DNA of 64,000 bases, taken from Polytrichum commune. Taxonomy: Eukaryota > Streptophyta > Polytrichopsida > Polytrichales > Polytrichaceae. This document shows, piece after piece, positions 23,410 through 35,301 of this stretch (within the stretch, counting starts at the first letter, position 1; every line of letters starts with the position of its first letter). The notes under the pieces were generated by a model that saw nothing but the letters and a program-made list of their open reading frames with translations, searched no databases and had not been told where the DNA came from. The stretch lies in contig OX485803.1 in assembly GCA_950295325.1 (NCBI GenBank), positions 71,749,554 to 71,813,553 of the forward strand. The letters are read 5' to 3'. The translations under genes were made by a program, and so were the position numbers.

Positions 23410-25560
23410 TCACTCATACTCTACAACACTGGCAAGTTCAAGTAGTCGCATGACCTCGTTGTAGGCATACATTAGAGCATGCATAAACTTATCAATGTCG
23501 TAATCCACCTTGCACATAAATCTAAACACATAATAGAGATGTTTGTAGTGCACCCATTTCCCTTTCTTTCCCAAATCTTGAGATGACGTTTTTATGAAGT
23601 TTGGGCATGTGCAATGCGGGATGTCGCCAATTATGATACAGTATGAGATTTCCTCCTTGGAGACGATGTTGATTATCACTCCAAATCCTGGATATGGAAT
23701 GGCAGTCACTCCAACAACATAATAATTGTCCATGAGTCTAGCGCTCTCTCATTTGTTTTTGTGATTTACCGTGGGTGTTGTTGGATTGTGATGCACTGTC
23801 TTCGAGAATTTGGTAGTTGAGTGGGTGTCCGGATTTGGGGGCACACAAAAATACGACCAAGGGATCGGGAGTGTCGCAATTGTTGAAAGCATGTGACATG
23901 GAGAAAGGGCTTCCCTTTGTTGCAATCGGAACCCAACGTCTTCGAGCGCCAACACCTCCTCCCTTGAGAGATTGGTACCTATCTTCACCGGCCATGTGTT
24001 GGGTACTATAGGCTAGTCCAGAACGTTTATTTTTTTTCATTGCCACTCACACAACATTTAATGTCATCGGGGTAAAACCAAAACTCGTGCTCCACATTGT
24101 TAGTGGAATGAAACTTCTTCTTCAACTCTTTGTAAGTTGAAGCAAGAGTGCCAAGTTTTCCAATGTTAATTTTTGCATTGCATAAAGAACATGTATTGGC
24201 TTGCATTGCCCAACATCTTTTGGCCGAGCTTGGGGGCAATCTAGCAATGTGCCACTAAGAAGCAAAGCAGTTAGTCTCTAACACAGATGTGGTATGAGCC
24301 ACACCATGCATTCCAGAATTCAAGGACTCCTCTCTGCATGCTCTTTTAGCATGACGAGTGTTAGGGCGAGGAATGGAGTAGTTAACCTTGTCGGGTCGAT
24401 GTAAGTCACAATCGGCTCCGGGTGGCAAGTCAAGCTTCCATTTGGTGGACCCAAACAACTCCGAGCCCTCCAAAGCACAATTCCTAGTGTTAAGATCTTC
24501 TACCCCCATATAAGACTTCATGGCATCTACTAGTAGCTTGGGATCTCCACATCTTGCAGCAATCTTCAATTTCAAGGACACTGAATCAAGGCCTTTACCA
24601 GTGGAACCCCCTTTCAACCATGACCTATAACTTGCAATATGCATAAACGCACGAATCAAATTGTCCACTATAGCTTCGTAGAGACAAATCATCTTGTTGC
24701 CGGACTGTTGGAGCCACTTGTTGTGCACCGTCTCTGTAAGGTTACATAATGCATTTCCGCATGTTCATCTATTGTCATATCCTGCAAACACCACAATTGT
24801 AAATTGTAGTAGATTATATATATTTCTTAGATGTTCAAAATAAAATAACATTCAAGAGTATAATTTAGCAATGCACTCACAATAAGCATATGATCACCCC
24901 ATTGCTTGTAACAAAAGTGCCAAAATCCCAACCACTCAGAAAGACCAAAAATGCCTTCTTCTGTGGCAGCTCCGGACAATAACCACCATGAACAAAGCAC
25001 ATGATATTCAGTCTCAACTTTGTCCATTGTCTTCGCATCCTTGTAATCCTTGCATATTTTCTTGTGCTAAAATTGCAAGGATGGTTTGATATACTTCTAT
25101 GTCACCTTATCCAAATTTGGAGTCCAATGGAGAAGACATGTGCACTCACGACCGACTATGACGTGGGTCACCGTCCCCATAGATCTTCCTCACTGCATTC
25201 CAATTAGCTTGAGCGTTGTCTGCCATGAAACCCTTGAAGTTTACATTTGGCACTTCATTCTCCGCCATGATAGAATTCAAGTTTTCCCAAAAGAGTGTTT
25301 ATGCTCTACCATTTTCAAATTGCATGTCACAACATGCAATCATCAACACCTTACAATATTTGTTATTATACACATGGCACGCCAAGGTGGTCCAGTCCTT
25401 CAAACATTATTCATGAATATTTCATGTCCCCTCCGACTCCAAAAATGAGTTCATTAGGGAAGTTGCCACAAAAGATTGTTGTAATCATTGTTGTTGCCAA
25501 TTGTTCCCACGGGGGGAAAATGAAGGTTATTCGGGAAGAAATGTGGCTTAGAGATTTCCA
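23410..25560 (-). pseudogene. Decayed transposase-like gene with SWIM-type zinc-finger end
   Basis: Minus-strand relic with several frames and one recognisable intron (24,880-24,782, GTGAGT...TTGCAG). In order it shows NFKGFMADNAQANWNAVRKIYG (25.2 kb, core words of a transposon protein family I remember from streptophyte genomes), CSWWLLSGAATEEGIF and LGFWHFCYKQWG (24.9-25.0 kb), then NKWLQQSGNKMICLYEAIVDN in the next exon. Near the end (23,733-23,410) is a SWIM-like zinc finger, HCTCPNF...WVHYKHLYYVF, in which the third cysteine of CxC...CxH has become Tyr. SWIM fingers are common in MULE-type and related transposases. Many stops and frame changes show it is dead. The superfamily assignment is uncertain. 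Confidence 0.55.
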
Positions 25561-25908
25561 CCTTAATTCTTCATAAAAACTTGATGTTTACTGGGGAGTA
25601 CTACGTATGAATGAGACGGAATGTAAGGTGATCCCACTCGAAAGCATACATGTGTGTTTTACAATATGATACATCATTCATGGTGTATCTAAAACAAATT
25701 TTTATAGACAAGTAGCTTCTGCCACATAAGGTTGCCATTCCCGTAACCATGGGAAATTGGGTTTAAAGAAAACTAAGGAAATAATACGATAAAAATTTGC
25801 TACACTGGCGACCATCATTGTGCCTCTTGCTCACATGATGCCACACAAGATATGTACACTTTCCATGGGGGAGAAGGTGTTTGAAAATGTCATTTTTGTT
25901 TAAACAAA

Positions 25909-26981
25909 GTGAAAAGACCTTTTTTGGATGTAATTGCAGTTGGTGAGAAGTCTGATTTGGAAACAATTTCATTGTCTAAATTGAGTGTAATTAAGAAAGA
26001 AAACCTAAACGACTACATTACAAAAATACACAGTGACAAGTTTGGTTGGTGTTCCAAATGCAAGACATTGAAGCACCTTCATGATGTACATGCAATCGAG
26101 ACCAAGTCTTACGCAACATATCAATTGCATTATTTTAAGCATGTGAACATGCAAGAGGAAAATCATAATGATTATTACACAAATAAAGCGTAGTCCGTCA
26201 CTAGATCATTGGAGGTGCTCAAGGTCATTCATGACAAAATGGACCATGCCAAAATATCCTCATCATGTTTTGCGTAACGAATCAAGGCTGCATACAATCT
26301 CTTTGAGCTACTTGTGTGAGTCACATGTATGGTTCTTTGTGGATTCTCTCCAACATCTTATAGCTAGTTCTTTATTTTGTGGGGTTCCACAATTCTATAT
26401 CTTTGTTATGGTACTTAGGAACATAGGTATAATGGATTTGGATTCCTTACTTGACAATGAGTCTTTGGGTTGTTTTTGTAAGGATGATTGCTCATGTCCA
26501 TGGCAATGTCAAGTTTGTCCATTATGCTCTTGATTTGTTTCTAGCGGACTCAAAACACATCATTCAATCATTTGCATAGCTTTTGCATGATTTGGAGAAA
26601 TCGCCCACATACTCTTCAATTAGGTGCTGACTTCAAAGCATTTATAGAACTATTCTTTGGAATAGTGCTCACTATCAAATTGGGCACACAAAGGCTCAAC
26701 AAATTTGGTTTTATATGCGTGATGTTTGTATTCCAACCATGCGATACAAGATGTTGTGTAGAACCAAGATTGGAGCCCACTGGAGGGTTTTATTGTTTGG
26801 CGCGTTAACAAGGAAAGTAAGACAATGTTACTAGATGGGGAGCCCAAACCTTGTAAACCAATACCCATGAAGAATGTGGATGATATTATAAAGATCATAT
26901 CAAACTTCATACAATACTTGGATCATCTACGGGTAGTAGATGTTAGTGGATCATTTTGCCACCAATATGGGACTTGGATAG
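25909..26981 (+). pseudogene. DUF7869-like gene relic, left half (interrupted by the giant element)
   Basis: Plus-strand fragments line up in order with the intact minus-strand copies elsewhere in the window: WCSKCKTLKHLHDVHAIETK (zinc-like CxxC), KVIHDKMDHAK (equivalent of IIHDKMDYGK), GHTKAQQ...FYMRD near 26,690, and DGEPKPCKPIPMKN near 26,840. Homology runs to the target-site duplication and resumes at 51,915. Stops and frame changes show that it was already decayed or decayed later. This is the DNA into which the 24.9-kb element inserted. Confidence 0.75.
26973..26981. repeat. Target-site duplication, left copy
   Basis: CTTGGATAG directly before the left terminus; the partner at 51,906-51,914 is TTTGGATAG (8 of 9 identical). 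With one copy removed, the flanking relic reads on without gap against its paralogues (WDL-DR... against WDRIRS...). Confidence 0.75.
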
Positions 26982-27741
26982 GGATCTCCGTATTTTAGTG
27001 CTACGAGCGTTTGTAGGACGCCTCCCGCGGGCAGCGTTCATGCTCGGGCAACCCGTTCCTGTCCTCCCGACCCGACCCGTCTTACCTGCCCAACTTGGCC
27101 TTCCTGCCCGACGCGGCCTTCCGCCTATCCAGCTGTCCACCCGTCTGTCCATCCGACCGTTCATCCGTCATATCCGTCTCCACCACTACCCCACACCGAA
27201 CCCGAGCTCCGTCATTCTTCCTTGCTCACGCCATTAGACAGCTCCGGAGCGAGTGAGGAAGTTGGGGAAAGGTTGTTGCATTGCTAGTTTAGGGTTTGGA
27301 AGAGTTGTAACTTTTATCGATGTTGTCTTAGTCGCCCGCCATGGAGGTGGACATTGTGGATCTGAGAGGGAAATGTGTATCTTTTGAAGAAGGGTTTGAT
27401 TTTGTAATAGAGGAGGCCACGGAAGATCTACAGGACGGACAAGATTTAGTTTTAGATCTGGAAATTCTTCCGTCATTCTTCTGTCATTCGTCCTTGCTCA
27501 CGCCACTGGACAACTTCGGAGCGAGTGAGGAAGTTGGGGAAAGGCTATTGCATTGCCAGTTTAGGGTTCGGAAGAGTTGTAACCTCGTTCGATGTTGTCT
27601 TAGTCGCCCGCCATGGAGGTGGACACCGTGGATCTGGGAGGGAAATGTGTCTCTTTCGAAGAAGGGTTTGATTTTGTAATAGAGGAGGCCACGGAAGATC
27701 TACAAGACGGACAGGGTTTAGTTTCAGATCTGAAAATTCTT
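26982..27741. repeat. Left terminal inverted repeat
   Basis: Matches 51,905-51,164 inverted. The outer 250 bases include a C/G-rich block of GACCCGACCCGTC and CCGTCTGTCCATCCG words. The left copy has an extra 18-base duplication (CTTGGCCTTCCTGCC region near 27,095). The inner 500 bases are two tandem units that each contain an ATG in GCCATGG context. Confidence 0.85.
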
Positions 27742-28010
27742 CCGTCATTCTTCCTTGCTCACGCCACTGGATAGCTTCGGAGCGAGTGAGGAAACTTGAG
27801 AAAGGCTGTTACATTGCTAGTTTAGGATTTGAAAGAGTTGAAACTTTGAGCGACGTTGTCCTAGTCGATCGCCATGAAGGTGGACATTGTGGATCTGGGA
27901 TGGAAATGTGTCTCTTTTGAAGAAAGATTTGATTTTGTCATAGAGGAGGCCACGGAAGATCTACAGGACGGACAAGGTTTAGTTTCAGATTTGGAAATTC
28001 CTGCACGTAC
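27235..28010 (+). repeat. Three tandem about 255-bp units with embedded start codons (left end)
   Basis: Units start near 27,235, 27,500 and 27,765. Each has GGAGCGAGTGAGGAA, GTTTAGG(G/A)TTTGGAAGAG, CGCC-ATG-GAGGTGGAC and a conserved coding-like stretch MEVDxVDLxGKCVSFEEGFDF then VIEEATEDLQDGQ, ending in a GGTTTAG donor-like site. Only the first two belong to the TIR shared with the right end; the third is more diverged (MKVDIVDLGWKC...). The protein pattern is better conserved than chance would suggest, so these may be alternative first exons or promoter units. Confidence 0.65.
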
Positions 28011-28079
28011 AATCGTCCACAAAGACACCCATACGTGTTTGAAAGCTGGTGCGTAAGAAAGGTTTAGGGTGCGGGATGT

Positions 28080-28103
28080 AATGGGGATATTAACTAAAAT
28101 GAG
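28080..28103. repeat. Inner inverted-repeat block, left copy
   Basis: AATGGGGATATTAACTAAAA plus TGAG (24 bases) has an exact inverted partner at 50,067-50,090. Looser similarity (GGGAACGTG...GGGAACG) follows inward on both sides. It is inside the TIRs and separated from them by unlike DNA. Confidence 0.75.
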
Positions 28104-28289
28104 ACAAATGGTCCGCTCATTTTAATGTGGGGAACGTGATGGGAACGCAATGATTGATTTTTTTGTACGAGAGAATACCCGTAGAGGTTTTAGCCTCCAC
28201 AAACCAAGTGTTCCAATGAAACCGGGCAAACAATCAATTGTAATATGGAGGATCCCATCAAGGAAGACAAAAGGATTGTGCCTACACTC

Positions 28290-28307
28290 CATGGGTGAAC
28301 ACCCGTG
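28290..28307. repeat. Palindrome copy (one mismatch)
   Basis: CATGGGTG-AA-CACCCGTG, the outermost left copy of the element-specific palindrome family. Confidence 0.7.
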
Positions 28308-28574
28308 GACTATTAAACATTGGACGACATTGGACGACTCCCACATATTAAACATGTTGGCTAATATGACAATGCACATGAAAATTCACAAAAAAAGATG
28401 CCTTTAAAAGTGGTAGTTTGAACATCCGTGGGACAAATGTCAATGTCTACGGCTCTCTAATTAATGCTCACAAAATTAAAATTGAGCTCCAAACATGCTA
28501 GATGGTGTCAACCATCTAGCCCACCCATGAGAGTCCACCCGTAGATACCCAGGAATGAGCAAGGCAACTTTAAT

Positions 28575-28787
28575 CTAGAGGTCTTCTGTTGGTACCCCAT
28601 CCTCGAAAGTATCTCCATCAGTCATTTTCTCACCTCTAGTGCATCGATCTAAATTATCCTTTGCGAAAAGAATTTGCCGAGCTGGGATGAGAACATTGTC
28701 ATCGGACGCATTCCTTTGTCTTGCCCATGATGCCACAACACAATCTAGGGATTGATGTTGTGGTGCATAGTCCTTGAGCCTCGTCCA
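28575..28787 (-). pseudogene. Conserved C-terminal tail of the DUF7869-like gene after an in-frame TGA
   Basis: Directly after the TGA at 28,790-28,788 the same frame stays open for about 70 codons to a TAG at 28,577-28,575. It matches the tail of the 62.6-kb paralogue: SWARQRN...VLIPARQILFAKDNL against AWKPRKG...MTIPQKHIDFAKDNL. So either the stop is a recent nonsense mutation or it is read through. In the paralogue the codon at the stop position is AAG. Confidence 0.7.
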
Positions 28788-31554
28788 TCAAAAAGATTTT
28801 GCCGTGTCCCATTCCTCATAACGTTCGTCTAAGGTCTTCTTGTTCCTTTGGCCAAGGACCGGTACATAATAGACAATCTCAATGGAACGAGGATTAGGAC
28901 CGATATGTGCCAAATTCGGCTCAGAAATCACTCGTCCCATCCACACTGGATTAGGACAATCCTCACTAGGACGTAGTAACACATAATGGCCAATCCTGAT
29001 ATGTGCGCCGGGACGGAAGGTCTCAACAGGTCGAGAACTAGCTGGCCCCACGTAAGCATAATCAGTGATGTTTTCCTCAAGTAGATGCACATTATCCACA
29101 TGGAGGGTTGGTGCAATGGAGAACCGTGTAGCTGGCCAGAATGGCTCGCTAAGTTCAGATGGAGTTGGGAGTAAAGGTTGATCCATAGCCGCAAGCACAT
29201 TCTCCCAATATAAAATTGTTGGTGCAATGGACTCCATATATTGACCCGAACTATCTTGATCTGCCGTATCCTTCCAATACTTAATAAAACCTTGCACCCC
29301 AAGCTTTATGTTCACGGAATCTTTCATCTCCCTTTTTGGAACGGGACGGGGGCACCCTACAAAAACAAACATACAATGAGCTCGGAGCAATACCACGGAC
29401 TAACTGCCCACGGGTGATCACCCGTGGGCCACATACTTCACACCATGTATTTTCTAGTGCACTTCCAAAGCAATACAAACAAGGGACCCACTAACCTGTT
29501 GGGACCATGGTCTTCTTTGTGATAGGGTCCACCTTCCAAAGAGCAATTCCTCCATCAGGCACCCAACTTGGATCTGTACAATACACTTTGTACTGCATCA
29601 ATGGCACTCCTTGAGGATCTACATAAAAACGGAATTGGTGCGCCTTGGAATGCCCAATAAGTCGATCTTGACCATACTCATTGTAGTATCCCTTCACCCA
29701 TTCCTTGAAATCTGCAACCTCGTGGATTAAGGACGGGACAATAGTGGGTTCCCCAGCAGCCATGAACGATGCCATGAGGTCTGGGAGTGTATGGCAATCC
29801 TCAATCTTCAGCCTTTGTCCAAACCTCCCAAACATTGCATCCACATCCTCATGCGTATGTCCAACAATAAGGAAAGACACCCTGACTTCCCGAAAAATTC
29901 CCTTTGCAGTCAGAGCTGACCAAAACAACATGTTGTATTTTGATTTGTTGTCCTTCGCACAATTGTCCATTTGAACAAGGAGGAGGGGTGGCAAACCTGT
30001 AGGAGGAATACTTGCGGGCGGTGGCAAGGGAAGTACTCCTGAACACTTCTCTACACCAACCACCAATGCGTCGTGTAAAGGATCACCTATGGACGAAATC
30101 GGAATGTGTCTACTAGAGCAAACAGGTTGTACCTCAAGTTGACAAAGCAACTTCATCATCGAGGTGATAGTGAAGTTGGCATCGGATGGGTACATATCAA
30201 GGACATAATGCGCATAATTCACATCTGAGTGACCATGTGCAATCATCCCCGCAATGGATATGGGGAATCGCTCGTATTTGTCAACACGTTTGTTTTTGTG
30301 CGCGAAGACGGGAAGAGCCGTTTTCCCATAATCCATTTTGTCATGGATTATACAAAGCACCTCATTGGGAGCATACTTTGACAAAATCCTATCTTTATAG
30401 TAACTGTTTCTATGAGCCTCCTGCAATGTTAGATGACGAAGGCTAGCATTCGAGATGGCCAAGTGACCAGTTGTGTTCTTTGTGTGTATTCGCAACAAAT
30501 CCTTGAATGCTGCACAAGTTCCACAACGCGAGAAGTTGTCGCCGGGGCTCTTTATAACATACTGCTTGAAATGTTGTCGATGTAGGCGGCTGAAGGTGGA
30601 CGTGGAGATAGGCGTGTACCCTAGGTCTCCGTCCAAGTTGTTCACTTCCTGCAATAGGTTGCACCACGTTGTTCCCACAGGGAGCATCTCCGTCCCTATC
30701 TTCTCACCAGTTGGAAGAGTCCGAGTCATATGGGGCATGGCGTCCGCCCTACCCTCAACCAATACTCCAAGGGTGGCTCGTGCTTGCACTGTATTCGCCC
30801 GTGGTTTTCTAGTTCCTGTATTTCCATGATCTCGAGATCTAACCCCCATCAAGCTTTCAGCCTTGTTCCTATTATATTGTGCCCTTGATATCATATAGAT
30901 GTTCATCCATGCTCGAGTGCATATTGTTCTCCCTTCCAACTGCACCATTTCACGTCCGTTGTGCTCATGTTTCTGGATCGATTGGAACACCGACAGGGCT
31001 ATGAGCTTCCGAGCATTGAATGGCAATGCGAAGTAGTGTTCCCGAATACTCATCAACAAAGGCCTTGGGAATACCTGGCAACAATGCTCGGAACAACAAT
31101 CCACCGCTGATAACATCCGCGCATGCTCCTCAGTGGCTCCCCAAATTTTCTTCCCAGGTGGCCGAGGTGCACACATCCTCACAGTGTTGTATTGGCGTTT
31201 TCCAAGCAAGCGCCGATGACTTTGAACTTCGCGGGTCGCATTATGATGGACCAACAATATTTCCGCTAATGTATGTCCTTCAAATTTGGTGAGTGAAAGT
31301 GGCCATCGGTGCAGCGTATTCTCCCAATCTTGCGAAATAACATTGTCAGTTGGGTTCAAGATAATAACTCCAACATCCTCAGCCCCTAGGATGCTATTGT
31401 CAACACAATCCAACGGATTTGTGTTGCAAATCAATCCATCACACAAAGCATGGCCCTCATCATCAAAGAGCACAACGGCCTTCCCCTTCAAGTCCGTCCT
31501 CGACAGTCCAATGTAATGTGGAATCTGAACATCGATATCAAAGTATGTCAACAC
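28788..31554 (-). CDS. DUF7869-like protein, candidate transposase of the giant element
   Basis: Two joined exons on the minus strand: 31,554-29,496 (first exon boundary uncertain) and 29,356-28,788, with a GT-AG intron of 139 bp (29,495-29,357) whose splice gives ...VPTG-CPRPVP, aligning with ...VPDG-EPKPCK in the uninterrupted paralogue at 62.6 kb. Marks, numbered from 31,554: DCCSEHCCQVFP at 152-163 followed by REHYFAL and ICTRAW (a CCx3CC...ICxxAW arrangement known from eukaryotic DUF7869 proteins), SRCGTC at 342-347, IIHDKMDYGK at 402-411, VQMDNCAKDNK at 527-537 and VGHTHEDVDAMFGR at 564-577. The spaced Asp residues in HDxMD, MDN and HEDVD suggest an RNase H-like catalytic triad (inference). 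The start is unclear: the frame opens after a stop in the palindrome at 31,571, so an upstream exon is expected. Palindromes sit in the intron and just upstream. Confidence 0.72.
29406..29429. repeat. Perfect 24-bp palindrome inside the DUF7869-like gene intron
   Basis: GCCCACGGGTGA followed by its reverse complement. It is the only copy with an AT centre and so the only strictly perfect palindrome. Confidence 0.9.
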
Positions 31555-31570
31555 ACATTGACCAGAAGCT

Positions 31571-31588
31571 CACGGGTGTTCACCCGTG
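31571..31588. repeat. Palindrome copy at the 5' edge of the DUF7869-like frame
   Basis: CACGGGTG-TT-CACCCGTG; exact core. Confidence 0.9.
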
Positions 31589-32084
31589 GGGGACAACATT
31601 GACATCTCAAGAGAATATTTACATTCATATAGGGGTGAGCTTTACACCTCACTTCACACAACTCAAGTGAAGTATGTGTTACTTATCATATCCCCATTGG
31701 GAGAATGACCCTTATTACCAGTTTCCACAAAGCCCAAACACCAAAACTATCACCCCTAACACTTACTTGTGTACAATTATTACTATGCATGTAGGTGTCA
31801 CATCTGCTGGCCCAAGTGCTAGCGAAATAGTTGCCATTCAGGATAGTGTCAACATTCCAGTTTAACGAATATCATCGTCATCATTTATCATAATGCATCA
31901 CGAAACTCCCAACTCGTAATAATATGTACCAATTACCCATTGACAACATATTTCACATACTCAGCAGGAAATTTACAAATAAGCATAATTGCATATACAA
32001 CTATTGAGTATGTCACACACATGATACATGCCTATCTTATAACCACACATATGTAGGGAGAACTAAAATACAAATCATGAACTG

Positions 32085-32384
32085 CCACGGGTGAACACCC
32101 GTGGGGGCTTCCATGCTGGTGCCGGATTCTCCCACGGGTGTTCACCCGTGGGAGGCTACCATGCTGACATCTACTACTAGAAAGTTTGTCACACACATGA
32201 GCATATGGATAACTTCTATTCTGACATATGCTAGGATAACCGAAATAAAAACCATAAGCTCCCACGGGTGAACACCCGTGGGGGCCCCAAACCGGGTGCC
32301 AGAGTCTCCCACGGGTGAACACCCGTGGCAGACTGGCCGTACAGGAGGGGTACGGCCAGAGTGTTGTCACGGGTGCACCCGTGG
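32085..32384. repeat. Cluster of five palindromes upstream of the DUF7869-like gene
   Basis: Exact cores at 32,086 (AA centre), 32,133 (TT), 32,263 (AA) and 32,310 (AA), plus a spacerless CACGGGTGCACCCGTG at 32,369-32,384. The two AA/TT pairs are each about 47 bases apart, the same period as in the 44-kb array. Confidence 0.9.
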
Positions 32385-32447
32385 GAAAGTGGATGCACAT
32401 TGGGGTTATAAAACCAACCTCTTCACTCATGTGAGGCACGCTCTCCA

Positions 32448-32526
32448 TGGTTGCTCCTCAAGGGTGAAGGGGGGTGGACTCAAATGAGGAGAAAGAAATG
32501 ACCCTCCAAATGGTGGCCTTTATATA
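32448..32526 (-). promoter_or_regulatory. Candidate promoter and first ATG of the DUF7869-like gene
   Basis: On the minus strand TATATAAAGG (32,526-32,517) is a good TATA box. The first ATG after it, at 32,448, begins MESVPHMSEE. A leader exon here, spliced over the palindrome cluster to the main frame near 31,560, is plausible, but no splice pair is certain. Confidence 0.4.
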
Positions 32527-32529
32527 GGT

Positions 32530-33280
32530 CGTGAGCATGGCCATCAACTTCTCATGAGGAAGTACAAGGCATTCCCTCCAAATTCGTAAGTACATAGACG
32601 TCATTCCCTCCAATTCCTATCGCTATTAGCTAATCACGTTCTAACCTTCCTCATATTGAATAATGATGACCTTCGGTAGTGGGGTTCTACATCGTATGTA
32701 CATGGAGTGAAAATTTGTTACAAGGCGAAGGAGAGTCTTTGCGGTACCAATGATCATTGGATAACCTTTGCATACACCTCATACCACTACCAAGCATACT
32801 CATGCCAAAATTACATAAGGACATGTGCACACATAACAGGTCCACCACTTATGATGGGCACCCTTGCAAAATGAATAGTATGAAGGTTAGGTATTGTTTC
32901 ATCCGCAAGAGTTAACAACGACATGGGATTCTCTCACCAGAGTTATAGTTCCTTTATATTTTATAATTGTGAATAGGATGCCTATTTTGTGGGCAAGGTG
33001 CAAGGATAACCCGGTCAAAGCTACTATTATCTTTCATGATTGCAGTCTAATTTGGGAATATGATTGCACCCAAATTCAAGGTTTGAAGCTCAACACTAGC
33101 CTGCTCCTTTTAGAGCAACTAGCATTGTGGCCCATTGTGTTGCAACTTCGGAATAGTTTCATATACTTCTCTCGAGGGGGGGTAGTCATTGGTTGGAGTA
33201 GCAATATACGTGCGAACAAATGATAGGGTATTTTAAAAACATGGGGGCTAAAAATTATAAATGGAGTTAAGAGTAATATA
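32530..33280. other. No recognisable gene (element interior)
   Basis: A 109-codon plus frame at 32,894-33,223 has no family resemblance. Otherwise AT-rich. Confidence 0.35.
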
Positions 33281-33282
33281 GG

Positions 33283-33480
33283 GTATCAACCAGTATGCTC
33301 GACAGCTTTAAAGTCCTATAGGGTATGGAATAATAGGTAATTTGGAATTATAAGTAATGCAAGCCATTTTTCTATTAACCCAAAGTAGAAATTTACATAA
33401 TGATAGCATCATTGTGAGAAAAATAAGAGAATTGAAAGTAACACCCCCCCTATAAAATAATGGTTGTTCGCACCTATATC
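33283..33480. repeat. Interior repeat R, inverted copy 1
   Basis: Shares in order TTTAAAGT..CTATAGGGTATGG, TAATGCAAG..CTTTTCTA, AATTGAAAGTAA and TATAAAATA.TGGTTGTT with 38,880-39,075. It is the reverse complement of the family at 35,302-35,460 and 39,222-39,385. Confidence 0.7.
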
Positions 33481-33500
33481 CTTAACTTTTTAACACACTG

Positions 33501-33512
33501 CCCCCCCCCCCC
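33501..33512. repeat. C12 homopolymer
   Basis: Twelve consecutive C, one of six C/G runs of 11 or more inside the element interior. The others are 35,520-35,533, 35,993-36,008, 36,690-36,704, 40,030-40,040 and 41,330-41,341. Confidence 0.9.
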
Positions 33513-33514
33513 AA

Positions 33515-35146
33515 GATACTTATACTTTCCTAGCCTTGTCAACTTGCCTCGCTCCACCCCATTGTCCAATGTTGTATTTCATGAGCAAATGTTTTGTTGT
33601 ATCCCCATGATCATTCTTCTTAACCGACTTGACATGTGGCACACCTCAATTTCATGATAGTGGACATTTATCTTTATCAACTTTGTGAATCTTCCATATC
33701 AAGTTCACACTTTATGGTTTTTTTATTTCTCAAATTCTCGCCGCCTCATTTCGCATTCTTTGCCTTCTCATTGTTTTGTATTTACTTGGAAGCCTCTAGC
33801 CTTGATGTCAAATTTTCTTTGGTCTTCATTACACTACCTTGGAGTTAGAAGCAAGCAATGTCATTTTTCCTTTGGTCTTTGATTATTGTACATCAAAGCA
33901 AACAACTCATACCCAACATAGTTGGAGTGCGTAATCTCATGGGTTTGAGAGTGTACGTAGTGTAGTTGGGGGTTTGATTATGGGAAGAGTGTTGGTAGCG
34001 TGAGCAAAGCGCATAACGTTTTTGGAGTGTAGTGTATAGTTGTGCGGAATAGGGAGCAATTTGTTTACTAGGATAATCCTATACATGATGTAATGTTCTT
34101 TGTGAAATAGAGTTATGCATTTCCTAAAATTGATTTTGTGAAGTTTTGAATATGGGTACCAAATCATGAAATTGTTCACAACATGTACTGAAATTGGTTG
34201 TTTAAATAATGAACTTGGTTCATATTTCCAATGAAATTGGAAGAACCTATCGCTAAATTGCTTTGTTAAATCATGAATTTGAGTTTGCACTTTTGTGGAT
34301 TCATCTTACCAAAGGAGTATGTGTCACTTTCCTTTATAAACCTCTTGGTTTTGTTCACGACTTTGAAACATTAAACATCAAAACCCTAAGGTCACAATCA
34401 TGTACTTAAGTTATCGAAGATGACCATTGAGAATTATTACATCAAAACATAAAACCTTGAATTTATAATTATGAAGTTAAGTGGACCACCTTTCCCAAAC
34501 AATCTCAACCTTAACCTCAAACTCAACCTAAACCCCGATGGTTCACGGCAGTTTTTTCAAGTTAAGTTATCCAAGATGATTGTTGAACACTCTTCCCAAA
34601 CAACCTCAACCTCATCATCAACGGTTCACAATGGCTTGTGGTGGTTTTATCAAGTTAAGTTATCCAAGATGCCCATTTAATAACTTTCTCATGTGACCTC
34701 AAATTTAGCACCAATGATTTGTGACCATGCCCAGCCTTGTCAACTTGCCACAACCTTGCCTCGCCCACCCCCATTAATAGTATGATATAGGATGTGATGA
34801 CTCAATACCTACCTAGACTCCTACTATGGCATTATACACAATTTGACAATTCGACCCTTCTCCCAATAGCTCAAGCCTAGGGTTAATCCATCTTTGACTT
34901 GAAAGCGCCACATGTTACAAAATGAATTTGCATGTATTGACTGAAACATGCAAAATGCCACCAAAGAGAGAGAGAGAGGGAGAGAGAGTCCATTTTCATG
35001 GCACCTCTTTGATTTGCACAACCCATTTTTCAACTTTTAGCATCACTTGTCATTCTTATCAATCATGATGTTGGACATGTAGCAACATACCATAGAGTTC
35101 CTTTGCCACAAATATGTGTGTGTGTGTCTATATGTATGTATGTATG

Positions 35147-35181
<35 letters not shown>

Positions 35182-35265
35182 GGCCAACTCGGGCGTCAAT
35201 GCCCTATTTACACTGGGGAAATCATCAAATTTATAGCACTACGCTAGAGATGTTGATCCATTTAT
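33515..35265. other. No recognisable gene (element interior)
   Basis: AT-rich DNA. GCCTTGTCAACTTGCC followed by CTCGC-CACCCC occurs near 33,532 and again near 34,734. GTTAAGTTATCCAAGATG repeats at 34,560 and 34,654. A run GTGTGTGTGTCTATATGTATGTATG and (TA)n occupies 35,113-35,180. No coding evidence. Confidence 0.45.
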
Positions 35266-35271
35266 AAACCG

Positions 35272-35300
35272 GTTTAGGGTTTAGGGTTTAGGGTTTAAGG
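35272..35300 (+). repeat. Interstitial telomere-type array 1
   Basis: About four TTTAGGG units, directly followed by repeat R copy 2. Confidence 0.85.
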
Positions 35301-35301
35301 T

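Noticed and set aside
32032-32448. 138-codon minus-strand frame as a protein gene
   Set aside because: Most of it is translation of the palindromes and their spacers (PRVFTRG and HGCSPV words). At most its first codons are a leader exon.
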